Assembly: GCA_947569705.1 (NCBI GenBank)
Contig: CANOSP010000004.1
Location: 1-64,000, forward strand
Reading direction: 5' to 3'
DNA length: 64,000 bases
DNA from: an uncultured Erysipelotrichaceae bacterium
GTDB taxonomy: Bacteria > Bacillota_I > Bacilli_A > Erysipelotrichales > Erysipelotrichaceae
Made by a program: the position numbers and the translations under genes. This document shows positions 23,904 through 32,939 of the stretch, in pieces. Below the pieces are notes generated by a model. It made no database searches, was not told the origin of the DNA, and saw nothing but the letters and a program-made list of their open reading frames with translations. Every line of letters begins with the position of its first letter. The stretch's first letter is position 1.

Positions 23904-24731
23904 ATGGATTTTATTGAAATATGTAAAGCTGTCATATTAGGGATTATTCAGGGAATTACCGAATGGCTTCCGATCAGCAGCACCGGGCATTTGATTTTAT
24001 TTGACCGTATTTGGCCGATGACCTCTTCCCCTGAATTTTTTGAGGTATTTAAGGTCGTGATTCAGTTCGGATCGATTCTTGCCGTACTTATGTTGTATTT
24101 TCATAAGCTGAATCCGTTTTCATCAAACAAGACGATCAGTGAGAAGCGTGAAACATTGGAATTATGGAAAAAAGTCATTATCGGATGTCTGCCGATTGTT
24201 ATTGTCGGTTTACCGCTGGATATGATTCTGGAAGATTATCTGTCCGGTGAATTTGTGATCGCAGCGACCTTGATTATTTACGGTATTGCCTTTATCGCAA
24301 TTGAAAGCCGTGATCATAAACCTGCTATGCGCAGTTTGGAATCCCTGACCTATCGTACCGCATTTCTCATCGGATGTTTTCAGGTTTTGGCGGCGATTCC
24401 CGGAACCTCTCGCAGCGGCGCAACGATTTTAGGAGCGGTATTGCTTGGCTGTTCCCGTTATGTAGCGAGTGAATTCTCATTCTTTTTGGCAGTGCCGGTC
24501 ATGGCAGGGGCAAGCTCGTTAAAGCTGTTAAAGTATTTTTTAAAGGTCGGCATGTTTACCGCTGAGGAATGGATATTATTGTTTATCGGTACATTTATTT
24601 CATTTATCGTATCGGTATTTGCCATCAGAATGTTATTGTCTTATATCAGAAAGCACGATTTCAAGGTATTCGGTGTATATCGAATTATTCTCGGAATCAT
24701 TGTGCTTGTATATTTCGGTTTGCTTGTATAA
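23904..24731 (+). CDS. uppP: Undecaprenyl-diphosphate phosphatase
   Basis: 275 residues, multi-spanning. It dephosphorylates undecaprenyl diphosphate to recycle the lipid carrier MraY needs; extra copies give bacitracin tolerance. Signature motifs are GIIQGITEWLPISSTGHLIL (residues 14-33) and PGTSRSGATI (near 170). AAAGGAG precedes the ATG. It is 58 bases after mraY and is followed by a terminator, so it probably ends the cell-wall operon. Confidence 0.95.
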   Translation: MDFIEICKAVILGIIQGITEWLPISSTGHLILFDRIWPMTSSPEFFEVFKVVIQFGSILAVLMLYFHKLNPFSSNKTISEKRETLELWKKVIIGCLPIVIVGLPLDMILEDYLSGEFVIAATLIIYGIAFIAIESRDHKPAMRSLESLTYRTAFLIGCFQVLAAIPGTSRSGATILGAVLLGCSRYVASEFSFFLAVPVMAGASSLKLLKYFLKVGMFTAEEWILLFIGTFISFIVSVFAIRMLLSYIRKHDFKVFGVYRIILGIIVLVYFGLLV

Positions 24732-24749
24732 TCACATTGTTATTAAACG

Positions 24750-24780
24750 GAATTGTATTGAAAAATGCAATTCTTTTTTT
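24750..24780 (+). terminator. Terminator after uppP
   Basis: GAATTG / CAATTC stem followed by seven T. Confidence 0.75.
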
Positions 24781-24800
24781 CTATACAAATCTATTGCTTG

Positions 24801-24837
24801 TTGACACACAATATTATACAATATATAATATTGTGTG
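24801..24837 (+). promoter_or_regulatory. PadR promoter embedded in a perfect palindrome
   Basis: TTGACA (24801-24806), 17-nt spacer, TATAAT (24824-24829). A perfect 14-bp inverted repeat (CACACAATATTATA 24805-24818 and its complement 24824-24837, 5-nt spacer) overlies both promoter boxes. Binding of a dimer here would block RNA polymerase, the usual PadR autoregulation. Confidence 0.75.
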
Positions 24838-24851
24838 AGAGGAAGGATATC

Positions 24852-25178
24852 ATGGTATTTCAATTAGGCGCATCTTTACTGGATGCATTGGTATTGGCAG
24901 TTTTGCATAAGGAAGCTGCTTACGGCTATAAATTGACCCAAGAAGTAAAATCAATGATGCAAGTTTCTGAATCTACATTATATCCAGTCTTAAGAAGACT
25001 AACACGCGAGGGTTGTTTAGAGACATATGATGAAGAGCATATGGGTAGAAATCGACGCTATTATCGTCTGACTGAAAAAGGCAAAGATCAGTATGCCTTT
25101 TATGTCAAAGAATGGCAAGTCTTTCGAGATCAAATTGACGGTATGCTGATAAAGGGAGGGAATGAACATGAATCGTGA
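24852..25178 (+). CDS. PadR-family transcriptional regulator
   Basis: 108 residues from the ATG at 24852 (GAGGAAGGA upstream); the longer frame starts inside the operator. Winged helix-turn-helix: LDALVLAVLHKEAAYGYKLTQEV, SESTLYPVLRRLTREGCLE, then GRNRRYYRLTEKG. It probably represses its own operon, which continues through DUF1700, DUF4097 and further genes. PadR with DUF1700 and DUF4097 partners is a common Firmicute membrane-stress arrangement. Confidence 0.9.
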   Translation: MVFQLGASLLDALVLAVLHKEAAYGYKLTQEVKSMMQVSESTLYPVLRRLTREGCLETYDEEHMGRNRRYYRLTEKGKDQYAFYVKEWQVFRDQIDGMLIKGGNEHES

Positions 25179-25755
25179 GGAATATATTGTAGAATTGAAA
25201 CAGCGATTGGCAGGTATGAGTGAAGCAGAAATTGACGATGCGATCGCATATTGCGAAGAATATTTCAATGAAGCAGCGGATGATGCGGCTGCGATTGCGG
25301 AGTTGGGTTCTCCGTATCGGTTTGCGGCTCAATTAAAAGCGGAATCGGTTATGAAAGAAGTACAAAGCGAGAAAACACAGAAGCATCCCAATGTTATGAA
25401 ATCACTGTTGTGGATGTTTATGGGAATCTGCGCATTGCCGATTGCTTTACCGTTGGCACTGACAGCGGCAATTCTGCTCGGTGTAGTGATATTGCTTCTT
25501 TTTGTCTTCGCCATGCTTATCGTCGTTTTATTAGGCGTATGTATTTATGCGGCGGCTGCTTCGTTTGTCACCGGGATTATGAATATTACAGTACCGGCAG
25601 ATATGATCCTGCATCTTGGCTTTTCTATTCTTTGTATCGGTATTGCCGGATTTAGTTTTTTAGCGGCATATGCGTTTATTAAGAGGTTCTTGCCGTTTTT
25701 CATTAAGCGATTATCGGACTTTTACTATCGTTACGGAAGGAGAACAGAACGATGA
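25168..25755 (+). CDS. DUF1700-family membrane protein
   Basis: 195 residues. The N-terminal MNREEYIVELKQRLAGMSEAEI, CEEYFNEA and ELGSPYRFAAQL are the HAAS-type helical signature of DUF1700. It is followed by about four membrane helices (85-175). The ATG at 25168 suits the GGGAGGG site; 25162 is too close to it. It overlaps padR by 11 bases and DUF4097 by 4. The N-terminal part is thought to regulate its partner; function is not established. Confidence 0.85.
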   Translation: MNREEYIVELKQRLAGMSEAEIDDAIAYCEEYFNEAADDAAAIAELGSPYRFAAQLKAESVMKEVQSEKTQKHPNVMKSLLWMFMGICALPIALPLALTAAILLGVVILLLFVFAMLIVVLLGVCIYAAAASFVTGIMNITVPADMILHLGFSILCIGIAGFSFLAAYAFIKRFLPFFIKRLSDFYYRYGRRTER

Positions 25756-26573
25756 AATCATACAGAATTATTGTCCTCATTGCTACAGCGTGTATCGGAA
25801 TCGGAATTGTTTTATGCGTATTCGGTTATGCTTTGGGCGGAAGGATGCATGAGTCATTCGGCATTCATTACGGAAAAGACGGTGCTTTCGGGGTAGGTTA
25901 TTATGATTCAGAGGACCAAGAACCGCACGTATCTGAATTATCAGCGTATAAGCATTTGGAAATGGATATACAGCTCGGTGATATTACGATCAAACGCGGA
26001 GATCGTTTCATGCTGTATACGGAGCAGTTAGATGCGGATGACTATGAACTGATTCAAGACGGAGATACTTTAACGATTAATTCAAAGAGCAAGCATCATA
26101 TATTTTCATTTTATTTTCGCTTACCCGATTATCATTATATTTTGACTGTTCCTAAAGATGTTAAACTGGAATCTTTAACACTGAACTCTCATATGGGCGA
26201 TGTTACTGTAGATCAAATCGCTTTAAATCACTGTGATATTCATCAATCTTTAGGGGATGTGGTGATCAGTGATGTCAATTATGCCGAAATGAATATTGAT
26301 CAAAAAATGGGTGATGTGGAATATGAAGGATTGGGACAGGGGGATATGCGAATCGATAATTCCATGGGCGATATTATTGTAAGTCTGAAAGATAAGGAAA
26401 AGTTTTATGCATATGAGCTTCATACTTCTATGGGTTCAATCGAGACAGAGCGAGAAACAGCCGACGGCGCATCGCAGAGCGTGGAATCGCATCCCAAAGA
26501 TGCTCGTTATCAGCTAAAAGCCGATTGCAGTATGGGTGATATAGAATTGGAGTTTGAAGATGATTCGGATTGA
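25752..26573 (+). CDS. DUF4097-family surface/membrane beta-repeat protein
   Basis: 273 residues. N-terminal membrane segment (IIVLIATACIGIGIVLCVFGYAL) followed by a right-handed beta-repeat region in which MGD(V/I) recurs about every 20 residues (HMGDVTV, SLGDVVI, KMGDVEYEG, SMGDIIV, SMGDIELEF). This is the DUF4097 adhesin-like fold. It is exposed outside the membrane by topology. It is coupled to its neighbours by short overlaps; role unknown. Confidence 0.85.
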   Translation: MKSYRIIVLIATACIGIGIVLCVFGYALGGRMHESFGIHYGKDGAFGVGYYDSEDQEPHVSELSAYKHLEMDIQLGDITIKRGDRFMLYTEQLDADDYELIQDGDTLTINSKSKHHIFSFYFRLPDYHYILTVPKDVKLESLTLNSHMGDVTVDQIALNHCDIHQSLGDVVISDVNYAEMNIDQKMGDVEYEGLGQGDMRIDNSMGDIIVSLKDKEKFYAYELHTSMGSIETERETADGASQSVESHPKDARYQLKADCSMGDIELEFEDDSD

Positions 26574-27774
26574 TCAGCTGATTCGAGAGGGGATTGCGGA
26601 ATGGAAGAAAACAAATGCATATGAAGGCTTACATCACTGGGTACAGGCGGATGATATACGTCAGGATTATGAGGCTCAGCTTGATGCACTGTTTCTGAAG
26701 GTTGCGTCATTTATGAAGCAATTTCCCAAGCAGGAAGCTAAACGACGGATTTGGAAACAAAAGGCTGTTTCTGAAATCAATCGAATTATGCAAAACGGTG
26801 ACAGCTACTTCTTCAGCGGTTTAACCGAAGCAGAAAGAAAGCTTTTTCAAGAGATCACGATTGCTTTCCTGCGTGATGTCAGAAGCTTTGATCGTGAACT
26901 GTCTTTGCAGGATACGATGCAGGCATTGCGCAATATATGGATCTTGGCAATTTTGCAGTGTCTTTTCCAAAAAAATATCGGTTATCATCAAGCGATGTTT
27001 GCCTACAGTATGCTGTATCCGTATTCCGATAATTATTTAGATGACAGTCTTGTTTCATCGAGTGAAAAACAGCGGTTTAACGAATGGTTCACTGAGCGAT
27101 TAAAGGGATCTGCGTCAGCGCCGCATAATGATCATGAAGCGAAAATATCTAAATTGATTGCGATGATTGAGCAACAGTTTCCGCGTACACAATATCCCGA
27201 TGTATATGAAGCATTACTGTTAATTCAGGCGGCACAGATTTGCTCGCTGCACCAACAGGACGGTAAGCAGTCCTTGAGTGATGAAGAACTGCTTGCGATT
27301 TCCTATGAAAAGGGCGGTACCTCGGTAATCGCAGACGGCATATTGATCGACGGCACATTAACTCACGATCAACAGCGCTTCTGTATGCAGTTCGGCTTTC
27401 TGTTACAGCTCGGCGATGATATTCAGGATGCCCGAGGCGATCACATGAACAATCATCAGACATTGTTATCCAATCATCTCGATCAATGCGGTGACGCATT
27501 GATTAAGCAGCTGCTTCAATACATTGAAACTACCGTATTATCTACACCGGTATGTACAAGAAAAGAACTGTTGAACTTTGTGCAAAAGGATTGCTTCTAT
27601 TTGATTTTTTATGCACTGTTTCAAAGAAATGCAATCCCTGTATCAGAATCGCTGGCGCATAACATTGCGCAATGTCTGCCGTTATCATCAGCTTTTTTGA
27701 ATCAAATAATGAATCAGTACGGAAATCTGTACAGTGAAGCAGCGTTATGGGAATATATTGACGCATTGCTGTAA
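26560..27774 (+). CDS. Class 1 isoprenoid-synthase-fold enzyme, divergent
   Basis: 404 residues from the ATG at 26560 (GGAG 7 nt upstream; the in-frame TTG at 26554 is weaker). Two acidic motifs fit a trans-isoprenyl synthase fold: DNYLDD near 165 and LQLGDDIQDARGD near 290. The N-terminal 130 residues are an extra helical domain, and the usual basic pyrophosphate motifs are not obvious. It is likely to act on a prenyl diphosphate, but synthase versus other chemistry is open. Its place in the PadR operon is unusual for a housekeeping prenyltransferase. Confidence 0.65.
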   Translation: MIRIDQLIREGIAEWKKTNAYEGLHHWVQADDIRQDYEAQLDALFLKVASFMKQFPKQEAKRRIWKQKAVSEINRIMQNGDSYFFSGLTEAERKLFQEITIAFLRDVRSFDRELSLQDTMQALRNIWILAILQCLFQKNIGYHQAMFAYSMLYPYSDNYLDDSLVSSSEKQRFNEWFTERLKGSASAPHNDHEAKISKLIAMIEQQFPRTQYPDVYEALLLIQAAQICSLHQQDGKQSLSDEELLAISYEKGGTSVIADGILIDGTLTHDQQRFCMQFGFLLQLGDDIQDARGDHMNNHQTLLSNHLDQCGDALIKQLLQYIETTVLSTPVCTRKELLNFVQKDCFYLIFYALFQRNAIPVSESLAHNIAQCLPLSSAFLNQIMNQYGNLYSEAALWEYIDALL

Positions 27775-27814
27775 ATGTTATTCTGTAAATGGGGAAAGTG
27801 AAAGGAAGCTGTGT

Positions 27815-28552
27815 ATGAAAACAAAAAAAGGTTTCGGCTTTTTTATGATTTGGCTTATCATTTATTTAATAATGATTAATGCATCAACGGTATTATCGCA
27901 GGCAGTCGGTATAAATAATCTTTTTACTGCCGTTTTCGAATGCTTATTTGTTATAGTAATGTTGTTGTATTTGAAAAAACATCAATTGCTTACGTATTAC
28001 GGATTGAAGCCGTTAAATAAAATGAATTATCAAAAACTGTTGTATTTGATACCATTGATCATATACGGTTCCTCAAACTTATGGTACGGAATTCATTTAG
28101 ATGGTACTTTGGACCAGCTGTTATTGATTACCGTCAGTATGCTTTGTGTCGGTTTTGCCGAAGAGATGATCTTTCGCTCCTTCTTAATTAAGTCATTGCG
28201 TCATAAGCGTGATATAACCGCGGTGAGCGTATCGGCTGTCTTATTCGGCGGGCTGCATCTGTTAAATGTATTAGGCGGAGCCGATCTGTTTTTAACGCTG
28301 TTACAGGTTTTGAATACAACAGCGTTCGGCTTTATGTGCGCAGCTTTTTATTGTAAGACAAACCATATACTGCCATGTATTCTTTGTCATGGATTATACA
28401 ATACATTTGATATTTTTATGCCGACAGAAAGCTTGGATGTCATGTTTCTCGGTGAAGCGATTGTAATCATCATTGCTTTTGCTTACGGAATCTATTTAAT
28501 AAAAACGGATAATTCAATGATAAAAACACCTTGTATTCCGATCATTGATTAA
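27815..28552 (+). CDS. CPBP-family intramembrane glutamic protease-like protein
   Basis: 245 residues, six to eight membrane helices. Motif 1 FAEEMIFRSFLI carries the paired Glu. Motif 2 FGGLHLL and motif 3 CHGLYNTFD carry the His residues of the Abi/CAAX-protease fold. Start at 27815 with AAAGGA upstream. It closes the PadR operon. Members process prenylated or membrane-bound peptides, or give bacteriocin immunity. The adjacent prenyl-type enzyme makes a link to lipidated substrates conceivable but unproven. Confidence 0.8.
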   Translation: MKTKKGFGFFMIWLIIYLIMINASTVLSQAVGINNLFTAVFECLFVIVMLLYLKKHQLLTYYGLKPLNKMNYQKLLYLIPLIIYGSSNLWYGIHLDGTLDQLLLITVSMLCVGFAEEMIFRSFLIKSLRHKRDITAVSVSAVLFGGLHLLNVLGGADLFLTLLQVLNTTAFGFMCAAFYCKTNHILPCILCHGLYNTFDIFMPTESLDVMFLGEAIVIIIAFAYGIYLIKTDNSMIKTPCIPIID

Positions 28553-28628
28553 ATGCGGATTACATGTGAAGTTTTGATCTGAATCTGTGTGTATCTTGAG
28601 TGAATATTGTGAATCTTCCATGAAAAGC

Positions 28629-28657
28629 TTGACTCCGACTTTGGTTCATGTTAGTAT
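28629..28657 (+). promoter_or_regulatory. Promoter of the cold-shock gene
   Basis: TTGACT (28629-28634), 17-nt spacer, TAGTAT (28652-28657). It predicts a 5' leader of about 140 nt before csp. Confidence 0.6.
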
Positions 28658-28719
28658 ATACACGTAATAAAAAGCAACAAATAACTATGATTTCACTGGT
28701 CTGGAATTATATTTAGATG

Positions 28720-28767
28720 TTCAATGTATTATAAGTCCAAAGAACAGTGATTTTTTTATACATTGAA
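28720..28767 (+). promoter_or_regulatory. Stem in the cold-shock mRNA leader
   Basis: Perfect 10-bp stem TTCAATGTAT / ATACATTGAA with a 28-nt loop, 30 bases before the ribosome site AGGAGG. Long structured leaders that refold with temperature are known for cspA-type genes; here only the stem is seen. Confidence 0.5.
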
Positions 28768-28802
28768 GGCTTCTTATTAAACATTTATAGGAGGTATTCA
28801 AA

Positions 28803-29006
28803 ATGAGTACAGGTAAAGTAAAATGGTTTAATGCCGACAAAGGTTACGGATTTATTACCGGAGAAGACGGAAAAGATATTTTCGTTCACTACAGTGCAAT
28901 TCAATGCGATGGTTTCCGTACATTAGAAGAAGGTCAGAGCGTTGATTATGAAGTAGTAGAAGGCGAGCGCGGCGAACAAGCAGCGAACGTTTCTGTAAAC
29001 GCATAA
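28803..29006 (+). CDS. csp: Cold-shock protein, RNA chaperone
   Basis: 67 residues, full length. A single cold-shock OB-fold domain with RNP1 KGYGFITG and RNP2 IFVHYSAI. It melts RNA secondary structure at low temperature and during growth. AGGAGG precedes the ATG at good spacing. It is monocistronic, with its own promoter, a long leader and a terminator. Confidence 0.96.
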   Translation: MSTGKVKWFNADKGYGFITGEDGKDIFVHYSAIQCDGFRTLEEGQSVDYEVVEGERGEQAANVSVNA

Positions 29007-29022
29007 TTAAAACCGAATTTAA

Positions 29023-29057
29023 AACAGAGGTTTCGTTGATGAGACCTCTGTTTTTCT
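29023..29057. terminator. Terminator between csp and the convergent EamA gene
   Basis: AACAGAGGTTTC / GAGACCTCTGTT stem, T-run on the plus side. It probably serves both convergent genes. Confidence 0.8.
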
Positions 29058-29934
29058 ATGCTGTTACAGTATCAGATTCTTTTTGATAGATGATTTTTAA
29101 TGAAATAACGATTAAGAGTGCCGCAATGATTTTATTTAAACTTATGGCTTCATTCAGGAAGAGAATTCCGACAAGTAATGATGTGATCGGCTCTAACAGG
29201 CAATACAGGGCAGCGGTGCTGCCGGAAAGCAAGCGAATGCCGATTTGTAACAGAATGACAGCGAAAATTGCCGAGCAAAGCGCCAAAAGCAGTATTAAGC
29301 CATAGGCAGGCAGCGGCAGCGAAAACTGAAGCTGCGGCTGAAACAGATGAAAGCACATTGTCTGTATTGCGGTAAATAATGCGAGATAAAAGGATAATTT
29401 AAACGGTTTTATATCAGTCAGATGCTTTTGTTCGGAATAGATGATATAAAAAGCATAGGTCAGAGCTGAGGCAATTGCTAAACCATAACCGCGAAAGCCA
29501 ATCGCATTGCCGTCTGATAAAAACAGCAACATCGCCGCACATGCCGACAGAAGTGCATATATTTTACGTTTCGTAAGCGGTTCATTGAAAAACAAACGTG
29601 CCGATACAGCTACAAACAACGGGTATAAGAAATGCAGTCCGGTCGCACTTCCGGTATCGATATAAGCATAGGATTGAAACAACAGAATCGTTGTTAAGCC
29701 GCTTCCTAATATCGCAGTAACCGCCAAGTCTTTCAGCTGTTGTGCCGTAATGCGCAATGAAACACGTTGAAAAGCACATAAGAGCGCTGATAAAACAAGC
29801 GCAAAGACAGAGCGATAAAATACCGTTGTCATTGTATTTATTCCATAGGAGTAAATCATTGTGGTCAACAGCGGTGTTGCTCCGAATAAGATCGCTGATG
29901 CACAGGTTGCGATAATTCCTTTTTTCACTTTCAT
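29056..29934 (-). CDS. EamA/DMT-family membrane transporter
   Basis: 292 residues from the ATG at 29934, ten predicted membrane helices in two EamA repeats (each about 5 helices). Probably exports a metabolite; the substrate cannot be told. A minus-strand TATAAT lies about 15-20 bases upstream of 29934. Transcription therefore begins after the upstream in-frame ATG at 29982, which rules out the longer form. A GTG two codons on (29928) has better ribosome-site spacing. Confidence 0.82.
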   Translation of the reverse strand: MKVKKGIIATCASAILFGATPLLTTMIYSYGINTMTTVFYRSVFALVLSALLCAFQRVSLRITAQQLKDLAVTAILGSGLTTILLFQSYAYIDTGSATGLHFLYPLFVAVSARLFFNEPLTKRKIYALLSACAAMLLFLSDGNAIGFRGYGLAIASALTYAFYIIYSEQKHLTDIKPFKLSFYLALFTAIQTMCFHLFQPQLQFSLPLPAYGLILLLALCSAIFAVILLQIGIRLLSGSTAALYCLLEPITSLLVGILFLNEAISLNKIIAALLIVISLKIIYQKESDTVTA

Positions 29935-30110
29935 CATCCTTTTCCATGTAGCTATTATACGGGATTTTAAATAAAAATCCATCTTTTTTTATATGAATGA
30001 TTCGTTTTTACAGCAGTGTTTAATGGAAATCGCTTTTATCTGTTGAAATTTACAAGACAGTGCATATTTTTTATGCAATTATCAAAAACTATGTGAAATA
30101 ATAAAAAGTA

Positions 30111-30166
30111 TTGACTGTCATAAACTTTTGACTATAATAGTATATTGATTGTTAAGTGACTTAACA
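30111..30166 (+). promoter_or_regulatory. Promoter and MarR operator
   Basis: TTGACT (30111-30116), 16-nt spacer, TATAAT (30133-30138). Just downstream is TGTTAAG-TGA-CTTAACA (30150-30166), a perfect palindrome of the MarR type, placed to repress the marR-ABC operon. Confidence 0.7.
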
Positions 30167-30196
30167 GTTAATTAAATTAAGGATTAGGAGAAATGT

Positions 30197-30649
30197 ATGA
30201 ATGATATAGAGAAGGCGAAGCGATTAAGTCATCTGTTTTATATTATGAAAAAGCGTCATCTTTCTGCGCATGAGAGTCAAAAACAACAGTTTTTTCGTAT
30301 GCGTGATATGATGACATTGGGTGTGATCTTAGATGAAACGGAAAAAAGTGAAACAGGAATGATCAAAATGAGTGATGTTTCGCATATATTTCATATTACA
30401 CCGGCGGCTGTTTCGCAAATGGTTCGTGATTATGAGCGAAAAGGATGGCTCAATCGGGTGGTTCTGGAACATGATCGACGCAGTGTGTATTTACGGTTTA
30501 CCCCCGAAGCTTTAGAGTTGTTAAAACAGAACGAGGAAGAGCTGTTAGCGGGAATTGTGCAGTTTATTCATTACTTGGGAGAAGAGGATAGTGATGCGTT
30601 GCTCAGAATTTTAGATAAAGCAAAGGCATACGGTCCGATTATGAAATAA
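30197..30649 (+). CDS. MarR-family transcriptional regulator
   Basis: 150 residues. Winged helix-turn-helix: KMSDVSHIFHITPAAVSQMVRDYERKGWLNRVV, then HDRRSVYLRFT, the MarR wing. The likely ligand is a drug or toxic metabolite. It sits 22 bases ahead of a pair of ABC exporter half-genes and behind a palindromic operator, so it probably represses itself and the exporter until the ligand binds. Confidence 0.9.
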   Translation: MNDIEKAKRLSHLFYIMKKRHLSAHESQKQQFFRMRDMMTLGVILDETEKSETGMIKMSDVSHIFHITPAAVSQMVRDYERKGWLNRVVLEHDRRSVYLRFTPEALELLKQNEEELLAGIVQFIHYLGEEDSDALLRILDKAKAYGPIMK

Positions 30650-30671
30650 GTGAGTGAAAGGAGATGAAACG

Positions 30672-32939
30672 ATGATTTCATTGATGATTAAATATTTAAA
30701 GCCGTTTACGTTGTCGGTAATAGCAATTATTGCGCTGTTATTTGTACAGGCACAAACGGAGTTGTCACTTCCTGATTATATGTCGGATATTGTTAATACC
30801 GGTATTCAAACAGGCGGGATTGATGAAAGTGTTCCTAAGGTGATCAGAAAGAGTGAGTATGAAAAGATTCTGTTATTTTTAAATTCCGAAGAAAAAAAAG
30901 TGATGAAAAACAGCTATCATATAGTGGATAACAAAATCGCGACCGAGGAACAGAAAGCAGCGTATCCGTTGTTAAAAAGTGAAGTGTTGTATTTGTTAAA
31001 TGATCAGGAAACGCTTGATATGAATCGATTGAGCATCTGCTTTCGAGAACCGGCTATGTTGGTGATGAGCTTGAATCAAATCTCACAAGGGGACGGCAAC
31101 AGTGCATTTGCCAAAGGTGAAGAAGCGGAAGAATGGGAAGAAATGATACAGAATCTGCCTGCGGGCATGACTGTATTTGATGTATTGAAAGCAACATCGA
31201 GTGAAGAACAGCTGCTCGATATGCGTAAGGATATGCGTGAGAAGCTTTCTGCGATGGGAGATTCAACGATGCAGGGAGCGGTGGCAGCGTATATTAAAAG
31301 TGAATATGAAGCAATCGGAATTGACACGGATGCGATTCAAAACGATTATATTATGGCAGCCGGACTTAAAATGCTCGGAATGTCGTTATTAAGTGCTGTC
31401 TGTGCTGTATTTGTCGGCTTTTTCGCCAGTAAGATCGCAGCCGGTGTCGGCAAGCGTATGCGCGGTGATGTTTTCAAAAAGGTGGAAAGCTTCACCAATA
31501 CCGAATTCAATCGGTTCTCCACCGCTTCATTGATTACTCGTAATATCAATGATATTCAACAAGTACAAATGGTGATTGTCATGTTTCTGCGCATCGTGAT
31601 CTATGCGCCGATTATCGGTGTCGGAGCGCTGTTGAAGGTGATCAGCTCCGGGGCATCTATGACGTGGATTATTGCTCTTGTATTGGCCGTAATTCTCGGA
31701 TTGATTTTCACGATTTTGTTTGTCGCAATGCCGAAATTTAAACTGATTCAAAAGCTGATCGATCGCTTAAACCTTGTCATGCGTGAATTCTTAGACGGCA
31801 TGAGTGTAATCCGTGCCTTTAATACACAGGATTATGAGGAAGCGAAGTTTGACAAGGCAAACAAAGATATTACCAAAACGAACTTGTTTGTTAATCGTAC
31901 GATGGCAGCGATGATGCCGTTGATGATGTTAATTATGAATACGGTCGCACTGTTGATCATATGGGTCGGCGGACATCAGATTGATACCGGAACGATGCAG
32001 ATCGGTGATATTATGGCGTTTATCCAATATACGATGCAGATCATCATGGCGTTCCTGATGATTTCAATGGTAGCGATAATGGTACCGCGTGCCGCAGTTG
32101 CCGGTGTACGTGTCAAAGAGGTATTGGATTGTGAGGTCAGTATTCAGGATCCTAAACAGCCGAAAGCATTTGATGATGCACAAAACGGCTTGATTGTGTT
32201 TGATCATGTCAGTTTCCGTTATCCGGGAGCCGAGGAAGATGTTCTGCATGATATTAGCTTTACGGCTGAGCCGGGCAAAACAACGGCGTTTATCGGCAGT
32301 ACCGGCAGCGGAAAATCGACGCTGATCAATCTGGTACCGCGATTCTATGATGTCAGCGAAGGTGCTGTTTATGTCGGCGGAGTCAATATCAAAGAGGTAA
32401 CGCAGGCATCCTTGCGCGATAAGATCGGTTACGTACCGCAAAAGGGAATTTTATTCTCCGGAACGATCGAATCCAATCTAAGATATGCCAAAGCCGATGC
32501 GACGCAGGCTGACTTGGATATGGCATGTGAAATTGCACAGGCAAAAGAGTTTGTAGAGGCAAAACCAAATCGCTATGAAGAAGAGATTGCACAGGGCGGA
32601 ACGAACGTATCCGGCGGTCAAAAGCAGCGTTTATCAATTGCCCGTGCTTTGGTAAAGCAGCCTGATATTTATATATTCGATGACAGCTTCAGCGCACTGG
32701 ATTTCAAAACCGACGCTAAGCTAAGAAAAGCCTTAAATGAATTAACTGCGAAAACTAAGGCAACCGTACTTGTTGTTGCACAGCGTATTTCTTCGATTAT
32801 GCATGCGGATTCTATTATTGTACTCGATAACGGACGCATTGTCGGCAACGGAACCCATGAGGAATTGTTGAAAAATTGTTCCGTTTATCAAGAAATTGCT
32901 TATTCTCAATTATCAAAGGAGGAACTGCACCATGAGTAA
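30672..32939 (+). CDS. ABC exporter half-transporter A (multidrug type)
   Basis: 755 residues from the ATG at 30672 (AAAGGAG upstream). A six-helix membrane domain is split by a long extracytoplasmic insert of about 170 residues after helix 1 (LSLPDYMSDIVNTGIQTGGI marks its start). The nucleotide-binding domain has Walker A GSTGSGKST, signature VSGGQKQR and Walker B IYIFDDSFSAL. Asp replaces the usual catalytic Glu after Walker B, so this half may hold a degenerate ATP site, as in heterodimeric exporters. Its stop overlaps the next start. Confidence 0.9.
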   Translation: MISLMIKYLKPFTLSVIAIIALLFVQAQTELSLPDYMSDIVNTGIQTGGIDESVPKVIRKSEYEKILLFLNSEEKKVMKNSYHIVDNKIATEEQKAAYPLLKSEVLYLLNDQETLDMNRLSICFREPAMLVMSLNQISQGDGNSAFAKGEEAEEWEEMIQNLPAGMTVFDVLKATSSEEQLLDMRKDMREKLSAMGDSTMQGAVAAYIKSEYEAIGIDTDAIQNDYIMAAGLKMLGMSLLSAVCAVFVGFFASKIAAGVGKRMRGDVFKKVESFTNTEFNRFSTASLITRNINDIQQVQMVIVMFLRIVIYAPIIGVGALLKVISSGASMTWIIALVLAVILGLIFTILFVAMPKFKLIQKLIDRLNLVMREFLDGMSVIRAFNTQDYEEAKFDKANKDITKTNLFVNRTMAAMMPLMMLIMNTVALLIIWVGGHQIDTGTMQIGDIMAFIQYTMQIIMAFLMISMVAIMVPRAAVAGVRVKEVLDCEVSIQDPKQPKAFDDAQNGLIVFDHVSFRYPGAEEDVLHDISFTAEPGKTTAFIGSTGSGKSTLINLVPRFYDVSEGAVYVGGVNIKEVTQASLRDKIGYVPQKGILFSGTIESNLRYAKADATQADLDMACEIAQAKEFVEAKPNRYEEEIAQGGTNVSGGQKQRLSIARALVKQPDIYIFDDSFSALDFKTDAKLRKALNELTAKTKATVLVVAQRISSIMHADSIIVLDNGRIVGNGTHEELLKNCSVYQEIAYSQLSKEELHHE

